Notes: a model not told the origin generated them from the sequence alone. DNA of 64,000 nt from a bacterium 1xD42-87 (GCA_003611805.1 RAYM01000016.1:62001-126000); one strand, 5' to 3'. Positions 16,563 to 26,111 are shown, counted from the stretch's first letter. Numbers and translations are program-made.

Positions 16563-18578
16563 CTAATGACTCTTAATCACTTCGTTCCAGCTTGATATGC
16601 CGATCACCCGCAGGGCAAAATCCGTATACTTTGCCGATTCCGAAGTATCCACATATTTAAAAGCCTCATAGATGGATTTCCTGCCGCCGCCCAGCGTACA
16701 GAGCCCGAGATCCAGTCCCTGCGCCACCTCGGAAGCCGCGTCCGTCTCTCTGGAAAAGAGCATGCTGTCCACGTACTGGTTCGCCTCTATCGTCTTATAT
16801 GCGTAGACGAAGGAAGCTGACTGCAGCTCCTGCCCTTTGGAGGATGTGTACCCCATCTCGCTCAAAATCAGGTGTCTCACCTCGCCGTCGTCCGTCAGCA
16901 TCTCCGGTTTTTGCAGATAATCCGTCAGCACATGCAGATTCTTGATCGTGATTACCGGCGTGTTCTCGTTCTCCTGCACGTAGGAAGCGTTGCTCTGCCA
17001 TGCTTTCGGGCTTGTCAGCGGATAGTTATAGGGATGCTGCGCCAGTCCCCAGTCGATATTCCCCTCCGCTTTCAAATTCCTGTTAAACTCATCCAGAATC
17101 TCCTTGGAGCCGTACCCGTTCTTGGAATAAAGGCTCTTGCCCCACTGCTGGTCTAAAGATATGTATACCCGGGCGTTGCCGTTGATGCTTAAAAAGGCAT
17201 TATAGAAAATACGGAAAGCCCTCGCATACTCGTCCACATAGTCCGGCGTGCTCATATGTTCAATGTGGTTCCACTCGCTTCTGGCATTGATCTCGTTGCC
17301 GATCACCCAGTTCATCACCTTGCCGTGCCCGGTACCGGAATAACGGCTTGCCAGAAAGGAGGCAATTGCCGCGATCGTCTCCGTCCCACTCTCATCCGCG
17401 GCGTTGAATGCGTAATAGGGCGCATGTCCGCCGGAACGCGCCTTCGGATGAATCAGCTCCGGATGTGAAGAAATGTCATTTAAGACAATCGCCGTCGTGG
17501 TAATTCCCCGGTTGGTAAGGTTGGTAAAAATATAGTCGTACTCCGCAATGATCTGCCCGTTGAAGGCATAGTTTTTTCCATTATAAGTATAGTAAACTGT
17601 AGGATAATGTTCGTTGCTCGTCTGCCCCAGAATCCGGCTTAACGGGATATTGTAGGCGGCATGCCGCACACCCAGGTCATCCAGCTCCGAACTCTGCAGT
17701 TTCTCCGGATCCACAAGCAGCCCTTTCTTGGATGACGTGGCGACAAAGGACGGGCTGTATTTTGCTATAGCCTCCGGATTCGTGATATAATGCGGCTTTG
17801 TGATCGCCATATAACCGCCGTTCTTCTTCACTGCCACCACAAATTTGGAAAAGAGCCGGGAACTTGTGGTATTGTAATTTAAATTGACTGAAAAAGTCAA
17901 ATCAACGTCTTTCTGATCTTCTATGATATACTCGCTGCCTGTCAGCTCCGACTGGTATGCCTTTTCCTCAAAAAGGTAGTAATACCCGTCGTCGCTGATT
18001 GCCAGATCCTTCGCCTTCATGGTGATATCGATCTTCCCGGTCTCCGTGTTGATCAGACAACTTTCAATATTGGCAAAGTCAGCCGCATTTTCCTCGGTAA
18101 TCTCGACTTCTTTCGGGCGGTTCTTAATTCCTTCTATCATATAACGGGCGGCATCCACCAGCGCCCGCGTGGTATCCTTGCCGGCATTCTGCCTGACACT
18201 GTCCTTTCTGTGCTGGGTCTTGGTGTACTCGGCTAACTTCATAGCCTCCGTATGTACCATTGCCTCCACAGCCGCGCTTTCTGCCGCAAGCATATCCACA
18301 TGCTGCCGCGTATAATACCCGCCGGCAACACTGGCAGCCGCAAGCACAACAAAGCAGACCGCCACAATAATCCACCGCTTTTTCCCGTTTCCGGTGCCGT
18401 CGTTTTGTGTCTGCTCCGCTCTGTGTCTTGCTTTCTTTTCCTTTATTTTCCGCTTATTTTCCGCCACCTTCGTTTTGTCAATGGTGCGTCTTCTTTTCTT
18501 TTTCCCTCTTTTTGCACGCTCTTTTGCCGCTTCCTTTACGGAAGCGTTCTCTTCATCCGCTCTGTCGGTTGTTCCCAT
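16563..18578 (-). CDS. Membrane-anchored glycoside hydrolase-like protein (DUF5722)
   Basis: A 671-residue protein with a strongly basic, charged N-terminus (~80 residues), one membrane helix (WIIVAVCFVVLAAASVAGGY), then a large extracytoplasmic domain. The C-terminal ~400 residues look like a TIM-barrel glycosidase of the DUF5722 type. MNWVIGNEINARSEW supplies a candidate acid/base Glu and LILSEMGYTS a candidate nucleophile Glu, as in clan-A glycosidases. Substrate unknown; cell-wall or capsular polysaccharide is a guess. The start at 18578 (MGTTDR) follows AAAGGAAAAAGGG. It is downstream of a NodB deacetylase gene on the same strand, which supports a role at the cell surface. Confidence 0.75.
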   Translation of the reverse strand: MGTTDRADEENASVKEAAKERAKRGKKKRRRTIDKTKVAENKRKIKEKKARHRAEQTQNDGTGNGKKRWIIVAVCFVVLAAASVAGGYYTRQHVDMLAAESAAVEAMVHTEAMKLAEYTKTQHRKDSVRQNAGKDTTRALVDAARYMIEGIKNRPKEVEITEENAADFANIESCLINTETGKIDITMKAKDLAISDDGYYYLFEEKAYQSELTGSEYIIEDQKDVDLTFSVNLNYNTTSSRLFSKFVVAVKKNGGYMAITKPHYITNPEAIAKYSPSFVATSSKKGLLVDPEKLQSSELDDLGVRHAAYNIPLSRILGQTSNEHYPTVYYTYNGKNYAFNGQIIAEYDYIFTNLTNRGITTTAIVLNDISSHPELIHPKARSGGHAPYYAFNAADESGTETIAAIASFLASRYSGTGHGKVMNWVIGNEINARSEWNHIEHMSTPDYVDEYARAFRIFYNAFLSINGNARVYISLDQQWGKSLYSKNGYGSKEILDEFNRNLKAEGNIDWGLAQHPYNYPLTSPKAWQSNASYVQENENTPVITIKNLHVLTDYLQKPEMLTDDGEVRHLILSEMGYTSSKGQELQSASFVYAYKTIEANQYVDSMLFSRETDAASEVAQGLDLGLCTLGGGRKSIYEAFKYVDTSESAKYTDFALRVIGISSWNEVIKSH

Positions 18579-18744
18579 GTATTCCCTTTTTCCTTTTGCC
18601 CTGACGTGTCTGATTTGTCCGCCATATTGCACCCATTATGTAACAGTTTCACACTTAAGTCCAGCGCCGGACATCTGCCTTTCTGTATTATACTACACGA
18701 TTAGGAAGAAAAAGTCCAATACCTTTCTTGCAGACTCACATCTT

Positions 18745-19449
18745 TCAGTCGAACAGTATCTCATCCACTGTAACAAACTCATACCCCTGCTTCTGCAGAA
18801 TATCCACAATATCAAGGGCTGCCGTCACACTTGACTGATACTCGTCATGCATTAAAATGACAGCATTTTCCTCCGCCTTTTTCGTGACTTTACCGACGAT
18901 TCCCTTCACATCGCTGCTGCACCAGTCCATCGGGTCGATCGTCCAGAGCACGGGAATCATCGTAAGTTCCGTCTCAAAACTTTTATCCCAGCTCCCGTAA
19001 GGGGGACGCACATACTGCGGCTCTTCCCCCGTTATGCCCGAAAGCACCTCGTTCGTTTTGACCAGTTCCGCCTTGAAAACCTCCCTGTTATTATTTCCAA
19101 GCTGTATATGGCTGTAAGTGTGGTTGCCGACCAAATGCCCTTCCTCATGCATCCGCAAAACCAGCTTCGGATAAGCCTCCGCCTGTTTTCCCATGACAAA
19201 AAAGCTTGCCTTGGCGCCCCGCTCTTTCAACCCGTCCAAAAGCTGCTCCGTATAGTACGGATGCGGTCCATCATCAAATGTAATCGCTATTTTTGGCGTG
19301 TCCACATCCTCTTTTTCATTAATAACACCCGTTTCACATTCAATCGCATCCACAGGATCAGCCCTTCCCGCCCTCATACCCATACTGCCCGCAATCACGA
19401 CAGCCGCAAGTACAATGGCTAAAACCATTCCTTTTCTTACCTTTATCAA
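18745..19449 (-). CDS. Polysaccharide deacetylase (NodB domain)
   Basis: A surface-anchored carbohydrate de-N-acetylase, probably acting on peptidoglycan or another N-acetylated polymer. An N-terminal signal anchor (residues ~8-25) is followed by the NodB domain: ITFDDGPHP (D59, D60), HLVGNHTYSH (metal ligands H110 and H114), VRPPYGSW (148-154) and VILMHDEY (H201). All catalytic residues are present. It starts with TTG at 19449; an ATG at 19428 is an alternative. The DUF5722 glycosidase-like gene follows and a sensor kinase gene precedes it. Confidence 0.9.
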   Translation of the reverse strand: MIKVRKGMVLAIVLAAVVIAGSMGMRAGRADPVDAIECETGVINEKEDVDTPKIAITFDDGPHPYYTEQLLDGLKERGAKASFFVMGKQAEAYPKLVLRMHEEGHLVGNHTYSHIQLGNNNREVFKAELVKTNEVLSGITGEEPQYVRPPYGSWDKSFETELTMIPVLWTIDPMDWCSSDVKGIVGKVTKKAEENAVILMHDEYQSSVTAALDIVDILQKQGYEFVTVDEILFD

Positions 19450-19509
19450 AAGACAACACCCGCCAACCTCTTTTCTCTACCATATATATGCCGGATGTTT
19501 TCTTCAGAT

Positions 19510-20670
19510 TCAATTTCCCCCCAATGTGGAGAATACCGAAAGGCGGATCTGAAATGCTTTGGTATACCCTTCCCCGAAATTCTGGTTCAAAACCAGCTTC
19601 CCGCCGTGCATCTCCACGATCCTTTGGGCGATGCCAAGCCCCAGCCCGCTGCCGCCCTTCGAAGATCGCGCTTTGTCTCCTCTCGCAAACGGCTCAAAAA
19701 TGTGCGCCGCAAATTCCGGATCAACCGGCTCCCCTTCGTCCGCCACTGTCAGTTCATACTCCTGCAGACGCACAAGCACCCTTCCTCCTGCTTTCCCGTA
19801 GCGGACCGCATTGGTGAGCAGGTTGGTTACCGCCCTCCCAAGCTGCAGCCTGTCCATCTCAAAAGGCACTTTCTCCTCCGGTATCTCAAGCACAAGCTCC
19901 ATTTCCCTGTCTTCAAAATCCGCATAGAGAAGCGCTGCCATCTCCCTTGTAAGCTCCGCCAGATCTCCCGGCTCCCTGTGCAGAGTAAAACCCTCGCTCT
20001 CCAGCTTCACGTATTCAAAGAGAAGCGTAATCAGCTCATCCATCCGCATGGCTTTCGCGTATATCGCATCCAGATAAGACTGCCTGTCCTTCTCACCCAC
20101 AACACCCTCGGAAAGCGCCTTACTGTACCCGCAGATCGTGGTGATCGGCGTTTTGATATCGTGGGCGATATCCGAAAGCATCAGATTCCGCCTTTGGTCC
20201 CTGGCAAGTTTCTGCGACTCCTCCTGTGCGAGCAGTTCATTAAACTGGCGGGTCACAATCCGTGAATAGCAGAAAGCGCCCACCAGATAGGGAAGTATCC
20301 TGATAAACAGCAGACCGATGATTCCTCCAATGATCAGAATACGCAGCGCCACTCCCCACCCGCCGCTGTAGAGCGGTGAAGTAACCTGAACGCTCATGGT
20401 ACTGCCCATCGTATATTCAATCTGTCCCTGCACCCACTCTCCGACTCCCGGCGGCAGAAGTCCAGCCACACAATAAAATAACATCTGTAGCAGCCACGCC
20501 ACCATATTGCTGTCCCCTGTTATTTCGATCTGCTGGCTTTTCAGAAAAGCCCGAGCTGCCGGAATAATCACTACGCGGTAAAGAAAGTTGACCGCTTCCA
20601 CACTCCAGTAAATACAGAAGAGGATCAAAAGAAAACGCTGTACCAGAAACCATTTTACACTCTTTTTCAT
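19510..20670 (-). CDS. Sensor histidine kinase
   Basis: An inner-membrane kinase with two membrane helices (residues ~9-36 and ~108-136) around an extracytoplasmic loop of ~70 residues. The dimerisation box SDIAHDIKTPITT has the phospho-His at 170. The ATP-binding domain shows the N box LTNAVRYG, the G1 box VADEGEP and the G2 box GSGLGLGIAQ. It overlaps the response regulator gene by four bases (ATGA), so the two are translationally coupled. The stimulus is unknown. The downstream deacetylase and glycosidase-like genes hint at a cell-envelope signal. Confidence 0.93.
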   Translation of the reverse strand: MKKSVKWFLVQRFLLILFCIYWSVEAVNFLYRVVIIPAARAFLKSQQIEITGDSNMVAWLLQMLFYCVAGLLPPGVGEWVQGQIEYTMGSTMSVQVTSPLYSGGWGVALRILIIGGIIGLLFIRILPYLVGAFCYSRIVTRQFNELLAQEESQKLARDQRRNLMLSDIAHDIKTPITTICGYSKALSEGVVGEKDRQSYLDAIYAKAMRMDELITLLFEYVKLESEGFTLHREPGDLAELTREMAALLYADFEDREMELVLEIPEEKVPFEMDRLQLGRAVTNLLTNAVRYGKAGGRVLVRLQEYELTVADEGEPVDPEFAAHIFEPFARGDKARSSKGGSGLGLGIAQRIVEMHGGKLVLNQNFGEGYTKAFQIRLSVFSTLGGN

Positions 20671-21377
20671 CTAAGGCTGTCCTCACTCTTTTCCAGACGG
20701 TAGCCCAGACCCCTGATCGTGCGGATGCAATCTCTGCCATCCTTCTCCAGCTTGGCACGCAGCTTGGAAATACACACCATCACATTGTTGTCGGAAACCA
20801 TGTACGCCTCCTCCCAACCCGCCTCAAAAATCTGCTGCTTGGTAAATACCCTGCCAGGATTCTCCATAAACAGCTTCATAATCCGAAATTCCACTGAAGT
20901 CAGTTCAATCCGCTCCCCGTCCCGATATAGCAGACAGGAATCCGGCTCCAGCCGCAGATTCCCCACCTGCAGCGCCGCATCCTGTCCCTTCCCGCTATCC
21001 CCGGCGCCCAGCGCATAAAACCGCCTAAGATTTGATTTCACCCGCGCTACCGCCTCAAGCGGGACGAATGGTTTCGTGATATAATCGTCCGCGCCCAGAT
21101 CCAGTCCCAGAATCTTATCGGAGTCACTGCTCTTAGCTGAAAGCATGATCACAGGCAGATTGTTTTCCTCCCGTATATTCCGTAACACCCGATATCCGTC
21201 CATCCCCGGCATCATGATATCCAAAAGCGCCAGATCAATCTTCTCCTCCCTGATCAGTCTTACCGCCTCTGTGCCTTCCGCCGCCTCCACAATCTCATAT
21301 CCTTCTTTTTCCAGATACAGGCGGAGTACTTCCCGTATCTCCGCCTCGTCGTCTGCCACCAAAATTCTGTAAGCCAT
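20667..21377 (-). CDS. OmpR-family response regulator
   Basis: A DNA-binding response regulator. The receiver domain (residues 1-118) has the acidic pair VADDE, phospho-Asp 53 in LLDIMMPGMDG and Lys in YITKPF. The C-terminal winged helix (residues ~138-235) includes LTSVEFRIMKLFMENPG and TIRGLGYRLE. The start at 21377 (MAYRIL) lies 6 bases after GAGG; an ATG at 21389 is less likely. It pairs with the overlapping kinase gene. Confidence 0.95.
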   Translation of the reverse strand: MAYRILVADDEAEIREVLRLYLEKEGYEIVEAAEGTEAVRLIREEKIDLALLDIMMPGMDGYRVLRNIREENNLPVIMLSAKSSDSDKILGLDLGADDYITKPFVPLEAVARVKSNLRRFYALGAGDSGKGQDAALQVGNLRLEPDSCLLYRDGERIELTSVEFRIMKLFMENPGRVFTKQQIFEAGWEEAYMVSDNNVMVCISKLRAKLEKDGRDCIRTIRGLGYRLEKSEDSLR

Positions 21378-21407
21378 TTTATTCCTCATATTTTTCTATG
21401 TTGCAGT

Positions 21408-22388
21408 CTACCATTGCTGTCCGTTTCCATCTCCATTTGTTCCGTACTGTCCGTCCATGCCATACTGTCCATTGCCATTTCCGCTTATACCATACTGTCC
21501 ATTTGCCGTTCCGTCCATTCCATACTGCCCGTATATCGGTATTTCCACATGATCCATAACACGTGTATTTCTAAGCTGGCAGTACAGCGCGGCAAAGGTC
21601 AGATTCCGATACGGCTGTACATAAAGCACCTCCACAATCCCCAGCGTGAGCGTGCCCAGTATATGCCACAAAATAAACGACAGCCCAAGGACAAACGTTT
21701 TCCACTTGTTTCCTTCCATCATGTCGCGGCTCATCTGCATTGCCGCCCTGTAATCCATGTCCGGGTTCTCCGTCAGGATGTAGGGGACCATATAGTATTC
21801 ATACATTTTTATAATACCCGGTATGATAAACAGCAGCGTCCACAAAAAGATACTCAGATCCATGCGGAACATTACCTTGACGATATTTTTGTAGGAATGG
21901 TCGAAACCATAGGTTATCTCTTTTACCTGCGCCATATCCTCCACACTCTTTACCATAAAACGCTTGCCGCCCACGCTGAACGGATTGATCAGGAAAATGT
22001 CCAGAGCCAGAATAACCGCAAAGACAATCGCAAAGATAATAAGAACGACAATCACCGCCACGAATCCGACAATCAACCCCTCAAAAAAGCTGATCTCCAC
22101 TTCTTCACTTGCAAACTCTCCGTCATCGATCGTCTCTACCGTCACCTTATCCGAATCGGCACGCTTCTTAACTGAGACAACACTCCTCTTTCCGGTCGGC
22201 AGAGAGCCGCTTTCATAGGATTCCTCTACAGCCGTGTCCGTCCTGCCGTTACGGACGGTTTTGTGAAAGCTTAACCCGCCCGTCTCACAGCCTAACAGCA
22301 TCAGAATCATGGATACCAGCACAATCTTCCAGTAATTCCTATGCAGGGCTGCTTTCGCAGCTTCCTTTAACTTACCTCTCGTCCACAT
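21408..22388 (-). CDS. DUF975 membrane protein with Gln/Tyr/Gly repeat tail
   Basis: A polytopic membrane protein of the DUF975 family, function unknown. The N-terminus MWTRGKLKEAAKAALHRNYW is the family signature. It is followed by a helix, a soluble acidic insert of ~70 residues, and four more hydrophobic segments, one containing INPFSVGGKRFM. The last ~45 residues are a low-complexity tail with the unit NGQYG(M/I) repeated four to five times. The start at 22388 follows AGGAGG at 9 bases. It sits directly upstream of the response regulator gene, 30 bases away, and may share its transcript. Confidence 0.88.
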   Translation of the reverse strand: MWTRGKLKEAAKAALHRNYWKIVLVSMILMLLGCETGGLSFHKTVRNGRTDTAVEESYESGSLPTGKRSVVSVKKRADSDKVTVETIDDGEFASEEVEISFFEGLIVGFVAVIVVLIIFAIVFAVILALDIFLINPFSVGGKRFMVKSVEDMAQVKEITYGFDHSYKNIVKVMFRMDLSIFLWTLLFIIPGIIKMYEYYMVPYILTENPDMDYRAAMQMSRDMMEGNKWKTFVLGLSFILWHILGTLTLGIVEVLYVQPYRNLTFAALYCQLRNTRVMDHVEIPIYGQYGMDGTANGQYGISGNGNGQYGMDGQYGTNGDGNGQQW

Positions 22389-22516
22389 GTTTTGTTTCCT
22401 CCTTCTATCTGGTGTCCCCGGCACCGGGGGTGTCCTCCTGCTTACGATATCAGCATAACATGCCTTCCTTAAAAGAAAAGAGGTGCCGTCTTAACCAAAC
22501 CTTAAACCGCACCTCC

Positions 22517-24196
22517 CTAATTCTCCCCCAGATTCATATATTTCAGATAAAGCAGCTCAAACTGCTCCATCTCCGCCAGATTTATGCTTTCCGCCAGACA
22601 GGTCCTCTCTTCCAGCGAGGCTGCATCCAGCCGGTTCCCGCAAAGATCCCGTCCCAGTTCATACGCTCCCGCAAGCGACGTATTTCCTGCCGCCTCCACT
22701 CTGCCGCGCATATGGGCGGGCAAAAGACCGACGGCAACTGCCGCCTCCACATCCAGATAATAGCCGAAACCTCCGGCAAGAAAAACTTTTTCTATCCTGG
22801 GACGCCCCATCTCTTCCCATAAAATCTCCTCACCCGCACGGACCGCCGCCTTTGCCATCTGCAGACTGCGAATATCTTTCTGTTTAAAATAGCATTCGTT
22901 TTTTATCTGTCTTCCTGCCACGGGAACTTCCTTCGCGCCCTCTATCCGCACGCCTTCCGTAAAGTACGGTTCCTCCAGAAGCCCCGTCTCATCCAATATT
23001 CCTCTCCGCAAAAGCTGTGCTGTGAGCGCAATCCGATCTGTCCCCAACATCGTACCGTCTCCCTCAAAAGCCGGTCCCGCCGCCGTGGCGGTCACGACCA
23101 TGCGCTGTCCGTCGGTAATCGCCATCTCACCGTTGGTCCCCAAATCAATCAGCAGGGCAGCATGACGTACTTTCTTCGATTTTTCTCTAACTTCCGACGC
23201 TTTGGCAGCAAACAGCCCCAACGCATACAGCCCCGCCACGATATCTCCCCCCACAAAAGCGCTCATGCAGGGCGCAACGTAGACCGGCATATCGAAAAAT
23301 GCCCCGCCGTCCGCCATATGCAAGCCTTCCGGCTGCTCCTCCATTCCCTCGAAAAGGCGTGCCGCCGTTATGTTCTGAAGCCCCTTTTCCACCGGCACGA
23401 AGGGCGCCCTCCCCAGAGAAGATACGTCCAATCCGAGCAGCAGATGTTCCATCGCCGTATTTCCGGCGATACACATACAGAGAATCTTTCCTGCGTTCCC
23501 ATTCTCATTCACATGAGACGATCCGTCCAACAAAGTTCCCTCGTCCGCTCTTTTTAGCAAATTTTTCGCGAATTGCCCCAATCCTCTCAAAATCACTCCG
23601 CAGACAAGTCTGCGCAGCTCCTCCCCCTGCCCGTCAACAGCCGCCTGTATCCGTGCCAGCACATCCGTACCATATTTCCGCTGGGGATTCATTTCGCAAT
23701 AAGTATCCGCCACAGCCCCCGTCTCCGCATCCCTGAGCTGCATTGCGATGGTGGTGGTTCCCAGGTCGACCGCAATGATATAACAAGACAAGTTTTTTTG
23801 TTGACTATCTAAGTTAATATTCGCCGACACAAGATTCATATCCGTGACAATGGGCGTCTCTGCTTGCGCTGTTTCGACAACTCTGATCGTACAGTCCGCC
23901 TTTGGTCTGGTCACACATGCCAGTCTGTAGCCCTGCCGCAGTTCTTCTGGCTCCAGACGGCTTCTCTCAAGCCCTGTAGGCAGAGGCGCACCCTTCAAAA
24001 ACTGAACGACACACCGCCCGCAGTCTCCCCTTCCGCCGCAAAAACTGCCGTCCATCAATCCATTTCCCAGTAAAAGCGGCATCAGTGTCAAGGCTGACTC
24101 CTGCGTCAGCATCATTTTTCCGACAGGTTCGCCGTCCTTTTGGGCATTCAGTTTTTCGTCATTCATAACAACTGTAATTTTTATATGTTCAGACAA
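22517..24196 (-). CDS. ASKHA-domain 2Fe-2S protein (RACo-like, DUF4445)
   Basis: A protein of the type that reactivates corrinoid methyltransferases using ATP and a low-potential electron. The N-terminal ferredoxin domain has CGGRGDCGRC plus a later Cys (YRLACVTRP) for a [2Fe-2S] cluster. The C-terminal ASKHA (actin-like) ATPase domain shows IIAVDLGTTTIAMQL, CIAGNTAMEHLLLG, LIDLGTNGEMAI and LAGGFGYYLD. A TTG start at 24196, ten bases after GAGGAG, overlaps the upstream DUF4250 gene by eight bases and is preferred over the far ATG at 24229. No corrinoid protein or methyltransferase gene is nearby. Confidence 0.85.
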   Translation of the reverse strand: MSEHIKITVVMNDEKLNAQKDGEPVGKMMLTQESALTLMPLLLGNGLMDGSFCGGRGDCGRCVVQFLKGAPLPTGLERSRLEPEELRQGYRLACVTRPKADCTIRVVETAQAETPIVTDMNLVSANINLDSQQKNLSCYIIAVDLGTTTIAMQLRDAETGAVADTYCEMNPQRKYGTDVLARIQAAVDGQGEELRRLVCGVILRGLGQFAKNLLKRADEGTLLDGSSHVNENGNAGKILCMCIAGNTAMEHLLLGLDVSSLGRAPFVPVEKGLQNITAARLFEGMEEQPEGLHMADGGAFFDMPVYVAPCMSAFVGGDIVAGLYALGLFAAKASEVREKSKKVRHAALLIDLGTNGEMAITDGQRMVVTATAAGPAFEGDGTMLGTDRIALTAQLLRRGILDETGLLEEPYFTEGVRIEGAKEVPVAGRQIKNECYFKQKDIRSLQMAKAAVRAGEEILWEEMGRPRIEKVFLAGGFGYYLDVEAAVAVGLLPAHMRGRVEAAGNTSLAGAYELGRDLCGNRLDAASLEERTCLAESINLAEMEQFELLYLKYMNLGEN

Positions 24197-24362
24197 ACTG
24201 ATTTTTCTCCTCATCGTAATGATAATCAATTCCAGCCAGTTTTTCGACTATCTCATCACGGTCCGCGTCAATGTCTTCGCAGAGCGCATCCAGATTCGTA
24301 TAAAAATCCCGGAGCTTTAAGTTTACATAACTTAGCAACATTACAGGGTCTTTCGGCATCAT
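24189..24362 (-). CDS. DUF4250 family small protein
   Basis: A 57-residue protein. It begins MMPKDPVMLLSYVNLKLRDF and ends YDEEKNQFV, which matches the DUF4250 pattern I know from Clostridia. A good AAAGGA site lies 9 bases before the ATG pair. Its stop overlaps the TTG start of the ASKHA ferredoxin gene, implying translational coupling. The function is unknown. The central part, DALCEDIDADRDEIVEKL, suggests a small helical domain. Confidence 0.85.
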   Translation of the reverse strand: MMPKDPVMLLSYVNLKLRDFYTNLDALCEDIDADRDEIVEKLAGIDYHYDEEKNQFV

Positions 24363-24549
24363 TCTAATTTATCCTTTCCATCACTTTCATGCGCAATCTT
24401 ATCTTTCATACATGCCTTCAGAACAAATATCAGGTTCATCCATTTTCTTAACCGTTCTATTCCAGCCAGTCCTGCCATCTCATATTCTGTAACTCTCAAC
24501 CTATATATGTTCTCGTAGGCTCTTACCATATTCTTCCTTTACCGCCCCG

Positions 24550-25707
24550 TCATTTCAACGCCATCTCCACGCGGTATGTCTTCCCGTCGCTGACCACATT
24601 CGCCATACTGCCGCAAATGAGCGGCAAGGACGGCGGCATATGACCGATATCCAAGTCCATCAGCACTGGCACATGATAAGGGTAGAGCATCTCGCAGACC
24701 GCCTGATAACTGTCAATGCCAAACTCCTCCACGCCCATGCCAAGCCTCGGTCTGCCGATCAGAAACCCTTTACAGTATTTGAACCACCCTGCATGTTCCA
24801 TCTGCCACATGGCTCGTCGTATGCCCATCAGGTTCAGATCGCATGCCTCCAGGAACCAGATGATCCCGTCCTCCCGGTATTTTTCCGTAAATTCCGTCAC
24901 TTTATCATATTTCGTCCCGAGCAGGTTAACCAAACAATCCATACAGCCTCCCAGAAGACGACCGGCGAAGTTGATCCCCACATTTTCCCCCGCACATTTC
25001 TGCCCGGCGCAGACCTCCTCCTTTTCCTGAACCGCACGCCGCGCTCCGTCTGATCCATGTTTTTCACCTGTCTCCGCCGCACGCCGCAGGCTCTCCACAT
25101 TCGTCCTGCCGTCCGGCAGATAATATTTGATCACAGATGTTTCCGTTAAGTTGTAAGACTCGTAAGGATGCTCCTCATCCTTCAAAGATTCCCTCTCCCA
25201 TTTGTCATAGCCCTGCATCGTGAGCTTTTTCCCCTGCAGAAGCAGCATCGCATCATTCAATGACAGGTGTAACGGCTCCATACCAAACGCTGCCGCGCAC
25301 GGTCCATACACAGACGCTGTGTCACACAGGGTCGTCAACAGAAAAGTAAAGTTCGTGTTATCCGAATAGCCAAGATACCATTTGGGAGCCTCCTGTCCGA
25401 TCTGCTCAAAATCCACGTAATCAAGGATCTCGCACATCAGCTCTCCGCCCCCGCATGAAATGAGACAGTCGTTATTTTTATCGCAGTAATACGCTGTCAG
25501 CTCCTCCCCGCACTTTCTCGGCGTATTGCTGATTCCCACGCCCTCCTCCACATAACAGTTCGGTCCGGGCTGTAAATGAAATCCCTGTTCTTTCCATCTC
25601 TTCTGCGCGTTCAGAAATCCGCTTTTGTAAGGCTCTGTCGCGCAGCCAAAAGACGGCGCCACAAACCCGATTGTCCCCTTTTCCTGTAAAAATGCCGGAT
25701 ATCTCAT
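24550..25707 (-). CDS. S66 family LD-carboxypeptidase / MccF-like peptidase
   Basis: A serine peptidase of family S66. Relatives recycle murein tetrapeptides (LdcA) or inactivate microcin C-like nucleotide peptides (MccF). The N-terminal TIGFVAPSFGCA, the nucleophile region WYLGYSDNTNF and the C-terminal IGHMPPSLPLICG with the His are visible. At 385 aa it is longer than classical LdcA because of a charged insert of ~45 residues (about residues 205-245, containing RRAVQEKEEVCAGQKCAGE) before the cap. This length is closer to MccF-like members. It has a clear GGGAGG site. It is monocistronic as far as I can see. Confidence 0.88.
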   Translation of the reverse strand: MRYPAFLQEKGTIGFVAPSFGCATEPYKSGFLNAQKRWKEQGFHLQPGPNCYVEEGVGISNTPRKCGEELTAYYCDKNNDCLISCGGGELMCEILDYVDFEQIGQEAPKWYLGYSDNTNFTFLLTTLCDTASVYGPCAAAFGMEPLHLSLNDAMLLLQGKKLTMQGYDKWERESLKDEEHPYESYNLTETSVIKYYLPDGRTNVESLRRAAETGEKHGSDGARRAVQEKEEVCAGQKCAGENVGINFAGRLLGGCMDCLVNLLGTKYDKVTEFTEKYREDGIIWFLEACDLNLMGIRRAMWQMEHAGWFKYCKGFLIGRPRLGMGVEEFGIDSYQAVCEMLYPYHVPVLMDLDIGHMPPSLPLICGSMANVVSDGKTYRVEMALK

Positions 25708-26047
25708 ACTGACCTCCCGTTTCCTCTCTTTTTATTTATGCAAAAAAGCCCGACGTTTTCGCGCACATTTGCGATAGCGCTCTGTCATTTTTGCTAAATT
25801 ATGATTTAGCCTTTTTAAAAAGCGGCGACTTATCCACAACTTTTTTGCTATTTTTGCCCTTTCTCCTTTATATTTCCCTAAATCCTGCTTTAACTGTTTA
25901 CATTTTATGTTTTCAGGCGGTTCGCAGCACCCCTTTTCAGCTCCAATAAACTGTTTTAGCCAATCGTGGATCCGCCTCCTCTCCTACCATACCACACTTG
26001 CAGACAACTTGCCAGCCTGTTCCGCCCTCCGACTCCTCTCCGGCACA
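25708..26047. other. Intergenic gap between clpB and the S66 peptidase gene
   Basis: About 340 bases with no supported open frame. The part around 25740-25860 is AT-rich and could hold the peptidase promoter, but no clear -35/-10 pair stood out. Short frames of 60-80 codons on both strands have skewed composition and no ribosome-binding site. Confidence 0.4.
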
Positions 26048-26091
26048 GAAAAAGACCCGGCATTTTTGTATTCCAACTCCAACGCCGAGTC
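26048..26091 (-). terminator. Intrinsic terminator after clpB
   Basis: On the minus strand GACTCGGC pairs with GCCGGGTC (8 bp, one G-T), followed directly by TTTTT. The loop is about 22 bases. It lies 21 bases after the clpB stop codon. Confidence 0.65.
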
Positions 26092-26111
26092 TGTTCTCTA
26101 CCTGTTTTTCT

